A DNA stretch of 64,000 bases from Trifolium pratense (GCF_020283565.1 NC_060059.1:49186572-49250571); one strand, 5' to 3'; shown: positions 1 to 11,620, numbered from the stretch's first letter. Notes: a model not told the origin generated them from the letters alone. A program made the numbers and translations.

Positions 1-308
1 AAATTTGGCTCATCTTCATCACTCACCTGAGAGCTTTGTTGCTGCTGCTGCTGCTGAATTTTGTTCTTGGAAGAAGAAAATGGAGGGTACCCATGTTTTA
101 TTGACTGATGTAATTGTTGTTCTTGGGGAGCATAAGAAACAACTTGGGAATGGTGCAAATGATGAGGATTTTGTTGCTGATTAGGAAGATTCTGTTGTTG
201 TTGTTGTTGTTGTTGCTGCTGCTGTTGTTGTTGGTGTAAAGGGGTATCAATAACACCAAGCAAACCAGAAGAAGTGATGGTAGAAAACATTCCATTGGCT
301 TCCATCAT
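1..308 (-). CDS. N-terminal part of a Gln-rich protein, probably a trihelix transcription factor
   Basis: On the minus strand two adjacent ATGs (308-306 and 305-303) open a frame that runs without a stop to the window edge, so only about the first 102 residues are visible. The protein begins MMEANGMFSTITSSGLLGV, then has a glutamine tract, a His/Gln/Pro-rich stretch, a second glutamine tract and an acidic SDEDEP motif. In plants this layout, with an acidic motif just ahead of a Myb/SANT-like domain, is typical of one trihelix (GT factor) subgroup, which would act as a nuclear DNA-binding regulator. The DNA-binding domain itself is outside the window, so the family call is inference; another Gln-rich regulator is possible. 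The glutamine codons are mixed CAA/CAG, which is typical of a translated tract. Confidence 0.6.
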   Translation of the reverse strand, partial: MMEANGMFSTITSSGLLGVIDTPLHQQQQQQQQQQQQQQNLPNQQQNPHHLHHSQVVSYAPQEQQLHQSIKHGYPPFSSSKNKIQQQQQQQSSQVSDEDEPN

Positions 309-608
309 TCAAGAATTGTAAAGCAAAAAAGGAAGAAACTTTGAAGGAAATGGAATAGCCCTTAAATTGAATAGTTGATTAGAAAAAAAAGGGTAAATGA
401 AAATTGGGTTTTTTTGGTGGAAGAAAGTACAGAAATTGGGATTACTACATTACATAGAAATTGGGTTGTTGGTGTTAAGGGGAGAAATGAGAAAAGGTAT
501 ATAATAGAGAAAAGGGTAAAGAGAGAAAGAGAGTATAAAATGTGTGTTTTTGAAGCAACTGGTTTTGAGAGTGGTGAGAGAAAACTGCCCATGGTATTTG
601 AGTCTCTC

Positions 609-636
609 TAGAGAGAGAGAGAGAGAGAGAGAGAGA
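609..636. repeat. (GA)n microsatellite, probably in the 5' UTR/promoter of the minus-strand gene
   Basis: About 14 GA units lie some 300 bp upstream of the start of the Gln-rich gene. On the coding strand this is a CT-rich tract, common in plant 5' leaders and core promoters. Short open frames over it (for example 375-611) look like chance. Confidence 0.75.
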
Positions 637-640
637 AAAT

Positions 641-1380
641 CCACAGGTTTTGTGTAAAACTGGGGAGCTACAGTGTTATAACGCCAACAAGGACGCTGGT
701 TTAGTTTGTTCTGGTTTGGTTTCTATTCACTATACGCGTTGTTCGTTTCTCTAATCCAAATTCCAACAACCCAACTGTCTCATTACAAGGAGTTACAGAT
801 ATCAAAATATAGGCCCAACAAAAATACAAAACAAAAGTAGGATTGGGAAGAATTTTTCTCTCTCCCCACCCCCCAATATTTCTCGTGTATCTTCTGAATT
901 TTCAATTTTGCCCTTGTCACTTATAAAACGTTTTTGAAAAATGTTTTTTAATATGCAAAATATTTTAGATTACGATTTCCAATGTGTAAAATATTTCAAA
1001 AAAAGTTTTTCGAAATACGCTTGTATTATACACAAACAGAACATCGTAGAATTAATTAGGTTTTCATACTAAATATTACCCTAAATGTGTTGGTAAACCC
1101 TACTCTTACTCCATCTCTCTCTCGTTCCTTCAGCCAACAACAAAGAGACTAAATTTTTGACCCACAAATAAGTTGTTCGTCATTTTGATAATGTTTGTGT
1201 TGATTTTTAGTGAAACTTTTGAGTATTTTGATTTTAGGTTAGGTTTTAATTAAGTTTCATAATCAATTATAGTTGATTGGATAAATTGATTAGTTTTTGA
1301 GTAGAGAATTGTATTAATGATTAGTTTTTCAAACTAGTTTGTGATTAGTGACTAATATTTGATTAGTTTGGTGTTTAATT
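641..1380. other. AT-rich intergenic spacer
   Basis: Likely promoter-distal sequence of the first gene, followed by AT-rich DNA. The stretch near 840-1040 shares loose wording with 10620-10980 (a GGAAGAATTTTTCT stretch and TTTTCGAAA-type motifs), suggesting related old repeats. I see no coding sequence. Confidence 0.4.
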
Positions 1381-1679
1381 GATAATTGCAATGTTTTAAG
1401 AACCGGACCGGACCGGCCGGTTCAACCGGGAACCGAACACAGCAGCGGTCTGGGCTAGTGCTAAGAACCGGAAAAAATCGCTTGAAACCGGTACGAACCG
1501 TCCGGAACTGTTTGAACCGGTGAACCGGGGGCGGTTTGAAAAAACCGGCCGGTTCGGAATCTTTTGAAAATTAAAAAAAAAAAAATTCAATTTTTTTTCG
1601 TTTTCTTTAATTAATATTTTTCTGAAGGAAACAAAGGAGTAGTAAGGAATTAATCCATAACCTATATTGGAAAACCTAT

Positions 1680-2208
1680 TGTTCTGGTAAAAAACGAGGG
1701 GGTTTTGTATTATTGATCAAATGGTGTGATTACACTCAGTTCAACCTCAACAACCCTGGGAGTTTAATAAGTCAGAATCCGATCAGAACATAGGGGTTTA
1801 TATTATTCAAGATTGATAATTGATACAAGTATGATCAGAAAAAAAAATTGATTAAGTTTACAAGAATGAAAGGATTGTCTCTTTACAAGAATGAAAGTAT
1901 GGTGGTTTCTCCGAATGAGCCCCTTGTTCTCTTGAAGAAGATCCTATTTATAGGCAAAACATCTCCCTCTTGTTGCTTGATAACCGCCTTGCTTGGAGAG
2001 GAATTCATGGGTAGTGGGCGGTTACTTTTCCTTCTTCTCCAAGCTTCCTCCTTCTTCTCCAAGTTTCTTCCTTCTTCTCCAAGTCATGGTGGATCATGCT
2101 TATCATGTGTTTTTCATGGTTGTTTTCACGCTTCTCCTTTAGATGCTCCCATTGGGCTTTTTCGTATTGGGCCTTAACAAATCACACCCTGGTCCATGGC
2201 CCGGTACA
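1680..2208 (-). repeat. 3' LTR of the nested LTR retrotransposon
   Basis: 529 bp, with no difference I can see from the other LTR at 6316-6844. A minus-strand TATAAATA box (1945-1952) is the likely core promoter. A CCTTCTTCTCCAAG motif is repeated about three times near 2030-2084. Confidence 0.9.
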
Positions 2209-2222
2209 CAGCCCCCCAAGCA
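2209..2222 (-). other. Polypurine tract of the nested LTR retrotransposon
   Basis: Read on the minus strand the bases just before the 3' LTR are TTGGGGGGCTG, the primer site for plus-strand DNA synthesis. The same G-run is found next to the 3' LTR of the 11.9-kb element. Confidence 0.7.
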
Positions 2223-3106
2223 CGAGGCTTCAAGAAGGCGAAGTGCTTTTGAATGAAGTAACTTGGCGATTATTATGTCTCGGCGTGGTTCTATGTCGCC
2301 TATTTGTTGCTGACTCATACTATTTGTTTGCTTGCCGCCTTGTCCTTCCTTTTGTTGTTGATATTTCTTAGATAATTTGTACGCCCTTCTATGACTTTTG
2401 AATATTGTTGTCATTGTTTCTTGGCGACTTTGAGCAAGTTGGCAAGTCGCCCTTCCTCTTTTTTCATTGTATTTGCATTTTCAAGCTAGCGTTGTCACCA
2501 ATCTCGCCTCTTCATCTTTCGCGATTCGTCCCTCCTTGTCTTCTTGAAATTGAAATTTTGAGGCTAGTAACTTTGTTGGTCCGTACTTCTGCTTCTTCTA
2601 CTCAACATGAGTTTCTTATTTTCTTTGACACTCTATATTTGAGGATTGTAAGTATTCTGGCGTAATCTGTCTCGCCACTTCTTTGTTGTAGTTGATTTTC
2701 GTACTGCCAGGCTTGCACGCCTTATTTTGTAACTTCTTGGCGATTTAAAAAGAATTGGCGCTGCTCGGAGTCGCCCTTCCACTATACTTTGTGTCTGGTG
2801 TTGAAAATAATCTCGCCTTTGAAAAATTTTAACTTTGCACCTGCAATGTCTTTAGCTCTTTGAATATAATTATATATTATTTATGAATAACTTTATACCT
2901 GTTGCCTTTTTGGCGATTGTAACTAATATGGCGATATGTCGCCTTGTCTCGCTGCATGCAGACTGTTTCTGCTGGCGTTACAAACGATTTGGTTGTGTCC
3001 TCCTCGCCTTTAACATTTTATGACTTGACGTTATAATGAATCGCCTTGTTTTGACTGTGTGTAAGCTTCTTCTGGCGGTGTTGATAATCTCGCCTTTCTT
3101 TGCTGT

Positions 3107-4150
3107 ATCTTTTTCTGACGCACCCAACTCGTAAGACTTACAGGTAACGCCAAGGCCTCGCAACCTTGTTTAATTTTTCTTTTTCTGACGTACCCAACTC
3201 GTAAGACTTACAGGTAACGCCAAGGCCTTGCAACCTTGTTGATTTTTCTTTTTCTGACGTACCCAACTCGTAAGACTTACAGGTAACGCCAAGGCCTTGC
3301 AACCTTGTTTAATTTTTCTTTTTCTGACGTACCCAACTCGTAAGACTTACAGGTAACGCCAAGGCCTCGCAACCTTGTTTAATTTTTCTTTTTCTGACGT
3401 ACCCAACTCGTAAGACTTACAGGTAACGCCAAGGCCTTGCAACCTTGTTTAATTTTTCTTTTTCTGACGCACCCAACTCGTAAGACTTACAGGTAACGCC
3501 AAGGCCTTGCAACCTTGTTTAATTTTTCTTTTTCTGACGTACCCAACTCGTAAGACTTACAGGTAACGCCAAGGCCTTGCAACCTTGTTTAATTTTTCTT
3601 TTTCTGACGTACCCAACTCGTAAGGCTTACAGGTAACGCCAAGGCCTTGCAACCTTGTTTAATTTTTCTTTTTCTGACGTACCCAACTCGTAAGACTTAC
3701 AGGTAACGCCAAGGCCTTGCAACCTTGTTTAATTTTTCTTTTTCTGACGTACCCAACTCGTAAGACTTACAGGTAACGCCAAGGCCTCGCAACCTTGTTT
3801 AATTTTTCTTTTTCTGACGTACCCAACTCGTAAGACTTACAGGTAACGCCAAGGCTTTTCAACCTTGTTTAATTTTGCTTTTTCTGACGTACCCAACTCG
3901 TAAGACTTACAGGTGACGCCAAGGCCTTGCAACCTTGTTTAATTTTTCTTTTTCTGACGTACCCAACTCGTAAGACTTACAGGTAACGCCAAGGCCTTGC
4001 AACCTTGTTTAATTTTTCTTTTTCTGACGTACCCAACTCGTAAGACTTACAGGTAACGCCAAGGCCTTTCAACCTTGTTTTATTTTCTTTTTCTGACGTA
4101 CCCAACTCGTAAGACTTACAGGTAACGCCAAGGCCTTTCAACCTTGTTTT
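3107..4150. repeat. 70-bp tandem repeat array, about 15 copies
   Basis: The motif TCTGACGTACCCAACTCG recurs with GACG ending at 3120, 3190, 3259, 3329, 3399, 3469, 3539, 3609, 3679, 3749, 3819, 3889, 3959, 4029 and 4098, a period of 70 (twice 69). Units differ by only a few bases (CGCACC/CGTACC, GCCTTGC/GCCTCGC/GCCTTTC). The array lies about 0.9 kb before the 3' LTR in element orientation, where Tat-lineage elements are known to bear tandem repeats that can seed satellites. Open frames reading into it (3977-4444, 2978-3163) follow the repeat and are not treated as genes. Confidence 0.95.
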
Positions 4151-5365
4151 TGGTTCAGCGCTCACATCTGAGTTGATCTTTAATAAAGATTCAGAGCTCA
4201 AGTTTGAGATAACCATTTTTTGTTGGTTCAGAGCCCGTAACTTAATCAGGTTGACCTTTATTGACGCAAATATTTTGACATGTGTAAGGAGATAAAAACT
4301 ACTAGAATTTTGAAATTCAATGAGCCTCGATAAAAACTCCTGTTTTCTCGAGAGAAAAGAGTATCCCATTGCTCCTTTATTTTCTGCAAATAAGCTTTGA
4401 TACATTAGAAGTTCAACAATAATAATATATGAGAAATAAGACAAACAAAAATGATACCGCCACGGGCGGTTTGTTGCGGCGCTCCTCGCCTAGCAAGAAA
4501 AACAATTATGTTTTGGCGTGGCGAGACTGAGTTCCATTGCGGTAGTTATCGCGGAATATGTTTCAACCTGAAATATTAGTTGGCGGATTCTATCTCGCCG
4601 AGTGATAATTATTGAATTTTCATGTTAATTTTCCACATTTATTCGTTGTCCTGCACTATGATTAACATCAATGAATCAAAATAGAAATCATAGATGAATA
4701 AACTAAATTTCCTAATCAAGATTTCAAAAGAATAAATTTCAAAGAAGGTGACATTATAGCAAGTGCTTCAAGTATCTGCACTAAAAACGGGTCGGCTAAT
4801 AATAAGTCTCATATACTCCATTAGTTATTGAAACTTTGCATGTATGATTAATTTTAATTAATCGATAAACGAAACAAATAAAAATGTGATACGTAGAGAA
4901 AGCATATTCATGTTAGTTATAAGTAAAAAGCAAAATACTTTGTAAGAAGAATACTAATTTAGTTCTTAACCGGAAAAATGTAGAAACATATGAAAATTTT
5001 TATACTTCCTCTGTTGGTTATATTTGTCTTGGTCATTTTAATTTAAAATGTTGACTTATTCTACTTATCAGAGTTGAAGTTCTTTCATGCAAAAGTTCTT
5101 TCATGTTTAAAATGTTTACATGAGGTCTTAAGAAAGTTAGTTCATACAATCACACAAAATATTTTATCGTGTGCTAGAATAATTTACAGCAGGGTTAAAG
5201 ATATCACATATCAAATAAGCACAAACAGTTTTGAACCAAACAGAACAGCGATTCTTGAATTTAGATCTTGTAAAGTGGCACACCAAGAGAAGAACAAGTC
5301 TCATTCTAGTGATTAACCTTGAAATACATAAGTACCGATGTTCTTTTCTTTTACTCATTGATGGG

Positions 5366-5436
<71 letters not shown>

Positions 5437-5437
5437 G
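5366..5437. repeat. (TTA)n microsatellite
   Basis: About 23 trinucleotide units with one TTG interruption, inside the nested retrotransposon. Confidence 0.9.
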
Positions 5438-6294
5438 GCGATAGAATGTGATTCATGAACTATAAATTAACCATGTTGATAAAACCGATAACGTATATAC
5501 GCACAAATAATATATTATCACAATAGAGAGAGCGAGAACTATATGATTAAGTGGTAAGTTAGAGGAAAAGAACATTAACACCTGGATCGGGAGTGCCTAG
5601 CAACAAAATGATCGACAGTGAGGCGATGATGTTGGACGGTAATTCGGTGGCGACAGTTCGGCGAGTTAGATTCACAACAACTATGGCGACATCATTTCAA
5701 TTCAAACGTGACAGATCCGATCTTCTAAGTTGTATTTGACCTTTTCTTATTCCAAGCGTTTCATTCGTATTCTCCATGTCGCTTGTTGGTCCTTTCAAAT
5801 TGACTTCTAAGTTGAGAACCCTATGTGCTCGCAGGAGTGATTTCCTCATAAACCTGGCGACGATGTGGTGTTTCCTATACGAATCAAACTATGACACAGC
5901 GATTCCTTCACAAATCCGACGGCGACGCGACGGTTCCTTCACAAGTCTGACTGTGGCGATGCCATTTTCTCCCCAACCGACGGCGGCGGCGGCTTCGTTG
6001 TTGCCGCCTGGAGCTTGGCCAACAGCGCCCATAACGAACACATATGGATAAAGCTTTCTCTTTTAGTGACACACAACGTGACGCGTGAGATTTGGAACAA
6101 AACACCATCTGGACTGCGAGCAGAGTCGCGATAGAGAAGATAGTGGGCGGACTGGCTAGCAGTTTCGTGTGTTCGTGGCGGCGTGGCGGTTCTTGGATGG
6201 TGTGCGAACAGATGCATGTTCTCCAGCCATGTGGAGATGTTTTAATTTTTGTCTAGTTTGATGTGGTAGGCTGGGATCAAATGATTTTACCGCA

Positions 6295-6312
6295 GCCCCA
6301 CGGTGGGCGCCA
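6295..6312 (-). other. Primer-binding site of the nested LTR retrotransposon
   Basis: On the minus strand, three bases after the 5' LTR, the sequence is TGGCGCCCACCGTGGGGC. It starts with the TGG expected of a tRNA 3' end complement and has the GGCGCC core seen in Ty3/Tat elements. I do not assign the tRNA. Confidence 0.7.
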
Positions 6313-6315
6313 AAA

Positions 6316-6844
6316 TGTTCTGGTAAAAAACGAGGGGGTTTTGTATTATTGATCAAATGGTGTGATTACACTCAGTTCAACCTCAACAACCCTGGGAGTT
6401 TAATAAGTCAGAATCCGATCAGAACATAGGGGTTTATATTATTCAAGATTGATAATTGATACAAGTATGATCAGAAAAAAAAATTGATTAAGTTTACAAG
6501 AATGAAAGGATTGTCTCTTTACAAGAATGAAAGTATGGTGGTTTCTCCGAATGAGCCCCTTGTTCTCTTGAAGAAGATCCTATTTATAGGCAAAACATCT
6601 CCCTCTTGTTGCTTGATAACCGCCTTGCTTGGAGAGGAATTCATGGGTAGTGGGCGGTTACTTTTCCTTCTTCTCCAAGCTTCCTCCTTCTTCTCCAAGT
6701 TTCTTCCTTCTTCTCCAAGTCATGGTGGATCATGCTTATCATGTGTTTTTCATGGTTGTTTTCACGCTTCTCCTTTAGATGCTCCCATTGGGCTTTTTCG
6801 TATTGGGCCTTAACAAATCACACCCTGGTCCATGGCCCGGTACA
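6316..6844 (-). repeat. 5' LTR of the nested LTR retrotransposon
   Basis: Direct repeat of 1680-2208 with the same length (529 bp). The minus-strand TATA box lies at 6581-6588, about 260 bp upstream of the LTR/PBS junction, consistent with driving the genomic RNA. Confidence 0.9.
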
Positions 6845-7397
6845 CCTATATTAAATACAATTTAATGCCTAGCCTATAATTTGAGTTTATTGGAAAACCT
6901 ATTAAATACAATTGATACAATTTAATATAATTGATATACTTTTCTGATATGCATTGACCAACATTGTTTACATGTCTACCTTATTGATATGCATTAATAT
7001 GCATTCATTGATATCTTGATATTTGCCTTAATTGTATAATATATTCTTAATTCTTAACAAACAATTTTAAGTTTATATGATTATGTAAAGTTTATATGAT
7101 TTTGTCCAATTTAAAGTTTAACAATTTATATGAATTATGAATTTCGAATTTATGTATAATTATTTGGTATAAATTATGCATTTTGGATTTATGATTTCTT
7201 TATTTTAAGTTTCTAAATTTTCTATTTTGTTAATGTTACTTTATTAATTTGTTTATTAGTTGTGAAATAAGAAAGTTATATGAACGGTTCAATATAAACG
7301 GTTTAATAACGATTGAACCGGTCCGACCGGTTGACCCTTGAACCAGTAGCCACACCGGTTCGACCTCCGATTCGGTTCTTAAAACATTGGATAATTG

Positions 7398-7947
7398 TTA
7401 TTGTTAGCCCTCTATGATGTTTATGATATTTTGGATTATATTTGGTTTAATTTTGATAAAATTGAAAATTTTCGTGAAAATTTGCATTTTTGATTGAGAA
7501 TATTTGCAAAATCAAGTCGGAACATAAGAAATTGCCGTTTTTGGTCTCATATTCCAGGATTTTGGAAAACGTCATATTCCAGGATTTCGGAAAACGTTTT
7601 CCAAAATCCTCTTGGATTATATTTTTAAAATTGTTTCAGGATGTTTTTCGAAATAACTTGCGCATCGGAAAATATTTTTTGAAATACTGGAAAATGTATA
7701 ATAACACAAGCTATGATAAAAAAAAACAAATAATTTCATGTTCGAATATCTATAAAGGGACATTTCAAAAAACATTTTCCGAAAAAAAAATCCGCATTGA
7801 CTAACAAATTAAATATAATTTTCTTGCAATTGTAGTTTTATTATTTATTTAGCTTAACTAACATACATAATTGAATTATTTATTAATTCATCTTAAGAGT
7901 GAAATTCTAACCATTAAATTACTTAACCAAACAACCAAAATAAAATG
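7398..7947. other. AT-rich spacer with TTCCRAAA-type repeats
   Basis: Contains short repeated words such as GGAAAACGTTTTCC near 7560-7600, similar in style to 10760-10880. No gene seen; the 7490-7804 frame has no recognisable protein. Confidence 0.35.
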
Positions 7948-7957
7948 TACACTCCTC

Positions 7958-8088
7958 GTCCCATAAGTGTAGCTCAAATGGTAGCTAACAGAGACATTAT
8001 TTGAATGGTCGGGTTCGAATCTCAGATTCTACGTTTCTCTACATTTAAATGTGTGAGTCTTGTCATTAGACTACTTGACAAAAAAATT
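7958..8088 (+). mobile_element. tRNA-derived SINE with target-site duplication
   Basis: An A-box-like TAGCTCAAATGGTAG and a B-box GGTTCGAATCTC are correctly ordered and spaced, followed by a variable body ending in GACAAAAAAATT. A 10-bp direct repeat, tacactcctc, flanks it at 7948-7957 and 8089-8098. These internal RNA polymerase III promoter boxes and the short A-rich tail define a SINE. Confidence 0.85.
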
Positions 8089-8215
8089 TACACTCCTCTT
8101 TTTTCTTATATGAAATATATATTAGAGATAATTAATTTACTTTGAATTACATTTCTACCCCTCTTATGTCAAAGTCTAAACTTCACTCCTTTCATAAATA
8201 AAAAAAAAAACTTAA

Positions 8216-8543
8216 GTACACATTTGGTCCGTTACGTTTATTTTAGGTTTCAATTTCGTCCCTTGCGTTTAAAAAGTATCAATTTGGTCCCTTACATTTA
8301 TTTTATGTTTTGAGTTAGTCCTTTCCGTCAATTTTGTCACATGTGGCAGCCAATTTGCATATGTGGACATACACATGACACTTGTACACACTGATACGTG
8401 TACTGTTCAAACGGTGTTAGTGACAAAATTAACGGAAAGGACTAACTTGAAACCTAAAATAAACGTAAGGGACCAAATTGATACTTTTGAAATATAAGGA
8501 ACCAAATTAAAACCTAAAATAAATGTAAGGGACGAAATATATA
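8216..8543. mobile_element. Long-inverted-repeat fold-back (MULE-like MITE)
   Basis: The left arm (about 8216-8340, 'ggtccgttacgtttatttt') and right arm (about 8420-8543, 'aaaataaacgtaagggacc') are near-perfect inverted repeats of about 122 bp around a 79-bp loop. The GGTCC/GGGACCAAA wording recurs in one-armed relics at 10430-10540 and 52900-53075. No protein is encoded. I could not fix a target duplication, so the superfamily is inference. Confidence 0.75.
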
Positions 8544-11008
8544 GTTAAACCATAAATTTAGTATCTCCAACTCAATATATAAGGTCTTTTTCCAAAATTC
8601 TGTTGTACTCTACTCTTTTCAAAGTTCACAATTCATTAATTAAATTTTCACAAAAATATTCCTAAATAAATGGAGAAATCAAATAACATAATTTTTTTCT
8701 CTTAATAATTGAAAGATAATTTTATCTTTTCTTGGATGGCCGGGGTTCGAACCCCGACCCTATACATATATAATGCAAAATCTAATTTTCTTAATTTTTG
8801 TGCTTTTATCAAAGAGATCTTATATTTTAAGACTGATGAACTACTTATTTTTAAAGATATAGTGACAACACTCCGGAATGGACGTAAACTTGCAAGCTAC
8901 CGAGGGCAGGGATAATCGTCCAGATCTTATTGTGAAAGAAAAAGAGCCACCCCGCCACACCACACGGGTTGGTTCCTCTGTCATCGTCGGGGAGCTTTGA
9001 TGAGGTGACCTAAAATAGGATAAGTTGCTAAAACAAACGAGAGGGGAGGATGGAAACATACAGAATGCAAAGAATATCAATATTCCGGTCCATTTTACTG
9101 TAATCAAAATTTTATGGCTTGTTTTTTTCTCTCTTTTCTTCTTTCTCCAATGCTAGTGCCCTACTTCAACCATCATTGAGGTCGACTTCGGATAGAAAAG
9201 AATTGAAAAAATTAAGTAGTTTTTACATTTAATTTTTCAAAAATATAATATACTTCAATTATTTGTCAACAAATTGTCTTGACTCTTGAGTTTAAAAGTA
9301 ATAAAGGGCAGGGCGTCTCCGAGTTTTAGGAGGCTCTGTGCAAAATATAAAAGTGGCCCCTTAATATAAAAAAAATTATCGATTTAAAATGCATATAATA
9401 TAAAAAAAAAAATTCTTGTAAACATATAAATTATCAATATTAAATCTTACATTAAATTAAATGGAACAAGAAATACAAAATAATTATCTTTGAATATAAC
9501 ATCAAAAAGGAACATCATAATCTAAGATTAAATTTTATGCAAAGATTAAAATGGACTAGAACTATATTTACGAGTATAGATAACTAATATATTGATACTC
9601 ATGATATTTATGAACATTAACAATATATAACTATTATTTTATAGGGCGTAAAAATTAATCTATTAATATACATCTGATATTTTATAGGTATAAATAATAT
9701 ATAAGTAATATTAAAGGACCTCAAAATTTTGAGGCCCTGTACCGTCGCACACCTCGCAGATGCATGCGAGCCTCCTATGATAAAAGGTGATCTTATAAAA
9801 TAATAAATTGTGTACATCTAGTAATTTAAAAATAAACTTATAAAAGTCTGTTTTATTTATCATATAAGATAAAGAAAGGGACACTTTTTTAATAGAAAAA
9901 TTACTTAGAGTAAAAGGTAGTAAAATGTAACAGAATCAGAAGTTCATTTATGCTCAATAATTATTTAAGTTTCATACTATTTTTTTAAAAAAATTGATAT
10001 CCGGCCCTATGACTGAATAATTCGAGGGGAGTCAATCTTACCGCCCACTTGCAGGGGCTCCATTTAAAGTCAGAGTATTTTTTTGCACCAGAGAAAATTG
10101 AACCTGAGACCTTGAGCTGTTGAACACCCCTACAAGTAGACATGACAATAAAACTCATACATGCGGGTACCCGCCCAAATCCTATCCGCTTTGACGGGGA
10201 AAACCCAAATTGACTGGATTTGGGTTCGGGTTTGAGTTTTTCCCGATTTCAAAAAACGGGTATGGGGGACATTGATATCCACCCCGAACTCGCCCACTTA
10301 TATTAAAATTGATTTCAACATAAATTTTGAGTTAATTTATTTTAACTTTTTGTTAAATTTTGAGTTAATTTCTTCTAAAACTTTCATACAGTATCCTCCT
10401 AAGTTGTCCGTGTACGCAAATCTATTAGTCACGTAGACGATTTTAACAAAAAATTGACTAAAAAGACCAACTTGAAACTTTTTAAACATAAGAGACCAAA
10501 TTAAAATCTAAAATAAACATAAAGGACCAAATATGCAATATAATTTTAGTTTTAATAGTTTTAGTTTTATTTTAATTAAATGGTGTAAGTCCAACATGGG
10601 CCTAGAGAATTGGCCTTATAGCCCATTTTAGGAAGAATTTTTCTTTTTCCACCTCCGTATTTCTTTTCTACCCTCATTTTTCATTTTTGTCATTGTATAA
10701 AAATTTCTGCCTTTCTCTTGCTCTTGAAAGAATAGAAGTTGCGTTCGAGTTTTTATCATGCCGGATCAGAAACTTCGGAACACGTTTTCCGACGTTTTTC
10801 TTGAACAAATTCGGAAGTCACATTCCAAAGTTTTTTCCAAGGCAAAAATAACTGGAAAACGCGTTTCGGAATATTTATTCAAGGGCAGAAATGGAAAAAC
10901 GGAGGGTAGAAAAGAAATACTAGGGTGTGGAGAGAAATCTTCTTTTGGGAATATGTGGTCTTTCTTGAAATACTATTGTAAAACTCTCGTTTGAGACAAA
11001 TTTGAAAT
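8544..11008. other. Repeat-relic spacer left of the Tat element
   Basis: Besides the SINE fragment, this stretch holds a possible relic at about 9305-9785 with repeated AGGAGGCTCTGTGC / GAGGCCCTGTAC wording. It also holds a 'gggtacccgccc' relic at about 10150-10315, a one-armed copy of the 8216-8543 family at about 10430-10540, and the loose repeat at 10620-10980. The frame at 10758-10994 is unlike any protein I know. No host gene seen. Confidence 0.4.
8733..8790 (-). mobile_element. SINE fragment
   Basis: On the minus strand TTGCATTATATATGTATAGG is followed by GTCGGGGTTCGAACCCCGGCC. This is the B-box arm of a legume tRNA-derived SINE that also occurs at 30030-30112. It is truncated, with no A box. 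Confidence 0.6.
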
Positions 11009-11013
11009 GAAGT

Positions 11014-11605
11014 TGATCGTACCTGGTGATCAGAATAGATTGATGGCCGGTCCGTTGAGCGAGCGTCCACACCGAAGGGGGGGTTTGTACCTGCAGGTGC
11101 TCCGATGCCTAAGTCAGCAAAGTGAACAGAGAGATACAAAAGAAGAGAGAGAAAGAAAGTGTAGAATGGTTTTTGAATACCTGGCTCTCCTGTATAGGAG
11201 AGCTTATATAGTGCCCCCAGCGCTGGGCCAAAGGTTGGTCTATTGGGCCTGGATAACCGGCCCAATAGGTCCAACTGCCAGGATAGTCCCTGTATCGTAG
11301 GGGAAGGCAGTTATTTGCCTCTATCCTGGTTTGGAGTCGTTCCGCTATTGGCGGGTAATGGATGACTCCGTGACGGATATGGTTGGTCAATGGAGCACGT
11401 GTTAAACGTGCTGCTTAGCTGTTAAGCTAAGGCTGGATGAGTCGTCGTGCACGGATAGCCGAGCACGTGATTAGCGTGGAGCTAATCTGTTATGTCGAGC
11501 AGGACATGTCATTGGCTGACGTGTCGGGGAAGTATCCCCTTATTGGGCCTTGCCCCAAATGTCGGGCATAAGTGATTGGGCCAGCTCTTGGCCCAGTCCA
11601 GAACA
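11014..11605 (-). repeat. 3' LTR of the Tat element
   Basis: 592 bp, TG...CA ends, no difference seen from 22297-22888. The minus-strand TATATAAG box is at 11203-11210. The LTR contains paired words (GAGCACGTG, TTAGCTGTTAAGCTAA) that form short palindromes. Confidence 0.93.
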
Positions 11606-11620
11606 GGAGCCCCCCAAGTC
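11606..11620 (-). other. Polypurine tract of the Tat element
   Basis: On the minus strand GACTTGGGGGGCTCC directly precedes the 3' LTR. The G-run matches the nested element's PPT. Confidence 0.75.

Larger units (their letters stand above)
1680..6844 (-). mobile_element. Non-autonomous LTR retrotransposon, Tat/Ty3-like LARD
   Basis: Two 529-bp direct LTRs (1680-2208 and 6316-6844), each with TG...CA ends, bound a 4.1-kb interior. A perfect 5-bp target duplication, cctat, lies at 1675-1679 and 6845-6849. The orientation is minus: the primer-binding site lies beside 6316 and the purine-rich tract beside 2208. The interior encodes no gag, protease, reverse transcriptase or integrase that I can detect, so it is a large non-coding derivative needing proteins in trans. 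The PBS core TGGCGCC and the G-rich PPT resemble those of the coding Tat element at 11014-22888. Its interior is unusual for a 70-bp tandem array and a long TTA microsatellite. Confidence 0.9.
1389..7389. mobile_element. hAT-like DNA element (non-autonomous) carrying a nested LTR retrotransposon
   Basis: The left end reads CAATGTTTTAAGAACCGG and the right end is its inverted copy, with 17 matching terminal bases. It is flanked by a perfect 8-bp direct repeat, gataattg, at 1381-1388 and 7390-7397, the duplication size of hAT transposons. Both subterminal regions are dense in ACCGG/CCGGTT words, as expected of transposase-binding repeats. Without the nested element (1680-6844) and one copy of its target site, the hAT body is about 831 bp. 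It has no transposase frame, so it depended on an autonomous relative. The element at 48697-49990 has the same type of ends. Confidence 0.88.

Noticed and set aside
1848..2177. 109-codon plus-strand frame, repeated at 6484-6813
   Set aside because: It is identical in both places because it lies in the LTRs, and it is antisense to the element's transcription.
3107..4150. CRISPR-like regular repeat array
   Set aside because: The 70-bp units are directly adjacent with no unique spacers, inside a plant LTR element. It is an ordinary tandem repeat.
3977..4444. 155-codon minus-strand frame
   Set aside because: Its end is translation of the 70-bp repeat and the rest has no known domain; it appears to be a chance frame in the non-coding element.
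10758..10994. Gene for a small basic protein
   Set aside because: The region is repeat-like (shared motifs with 7540-7800 and 840-1040) and the frame has no homologue that I recognise.
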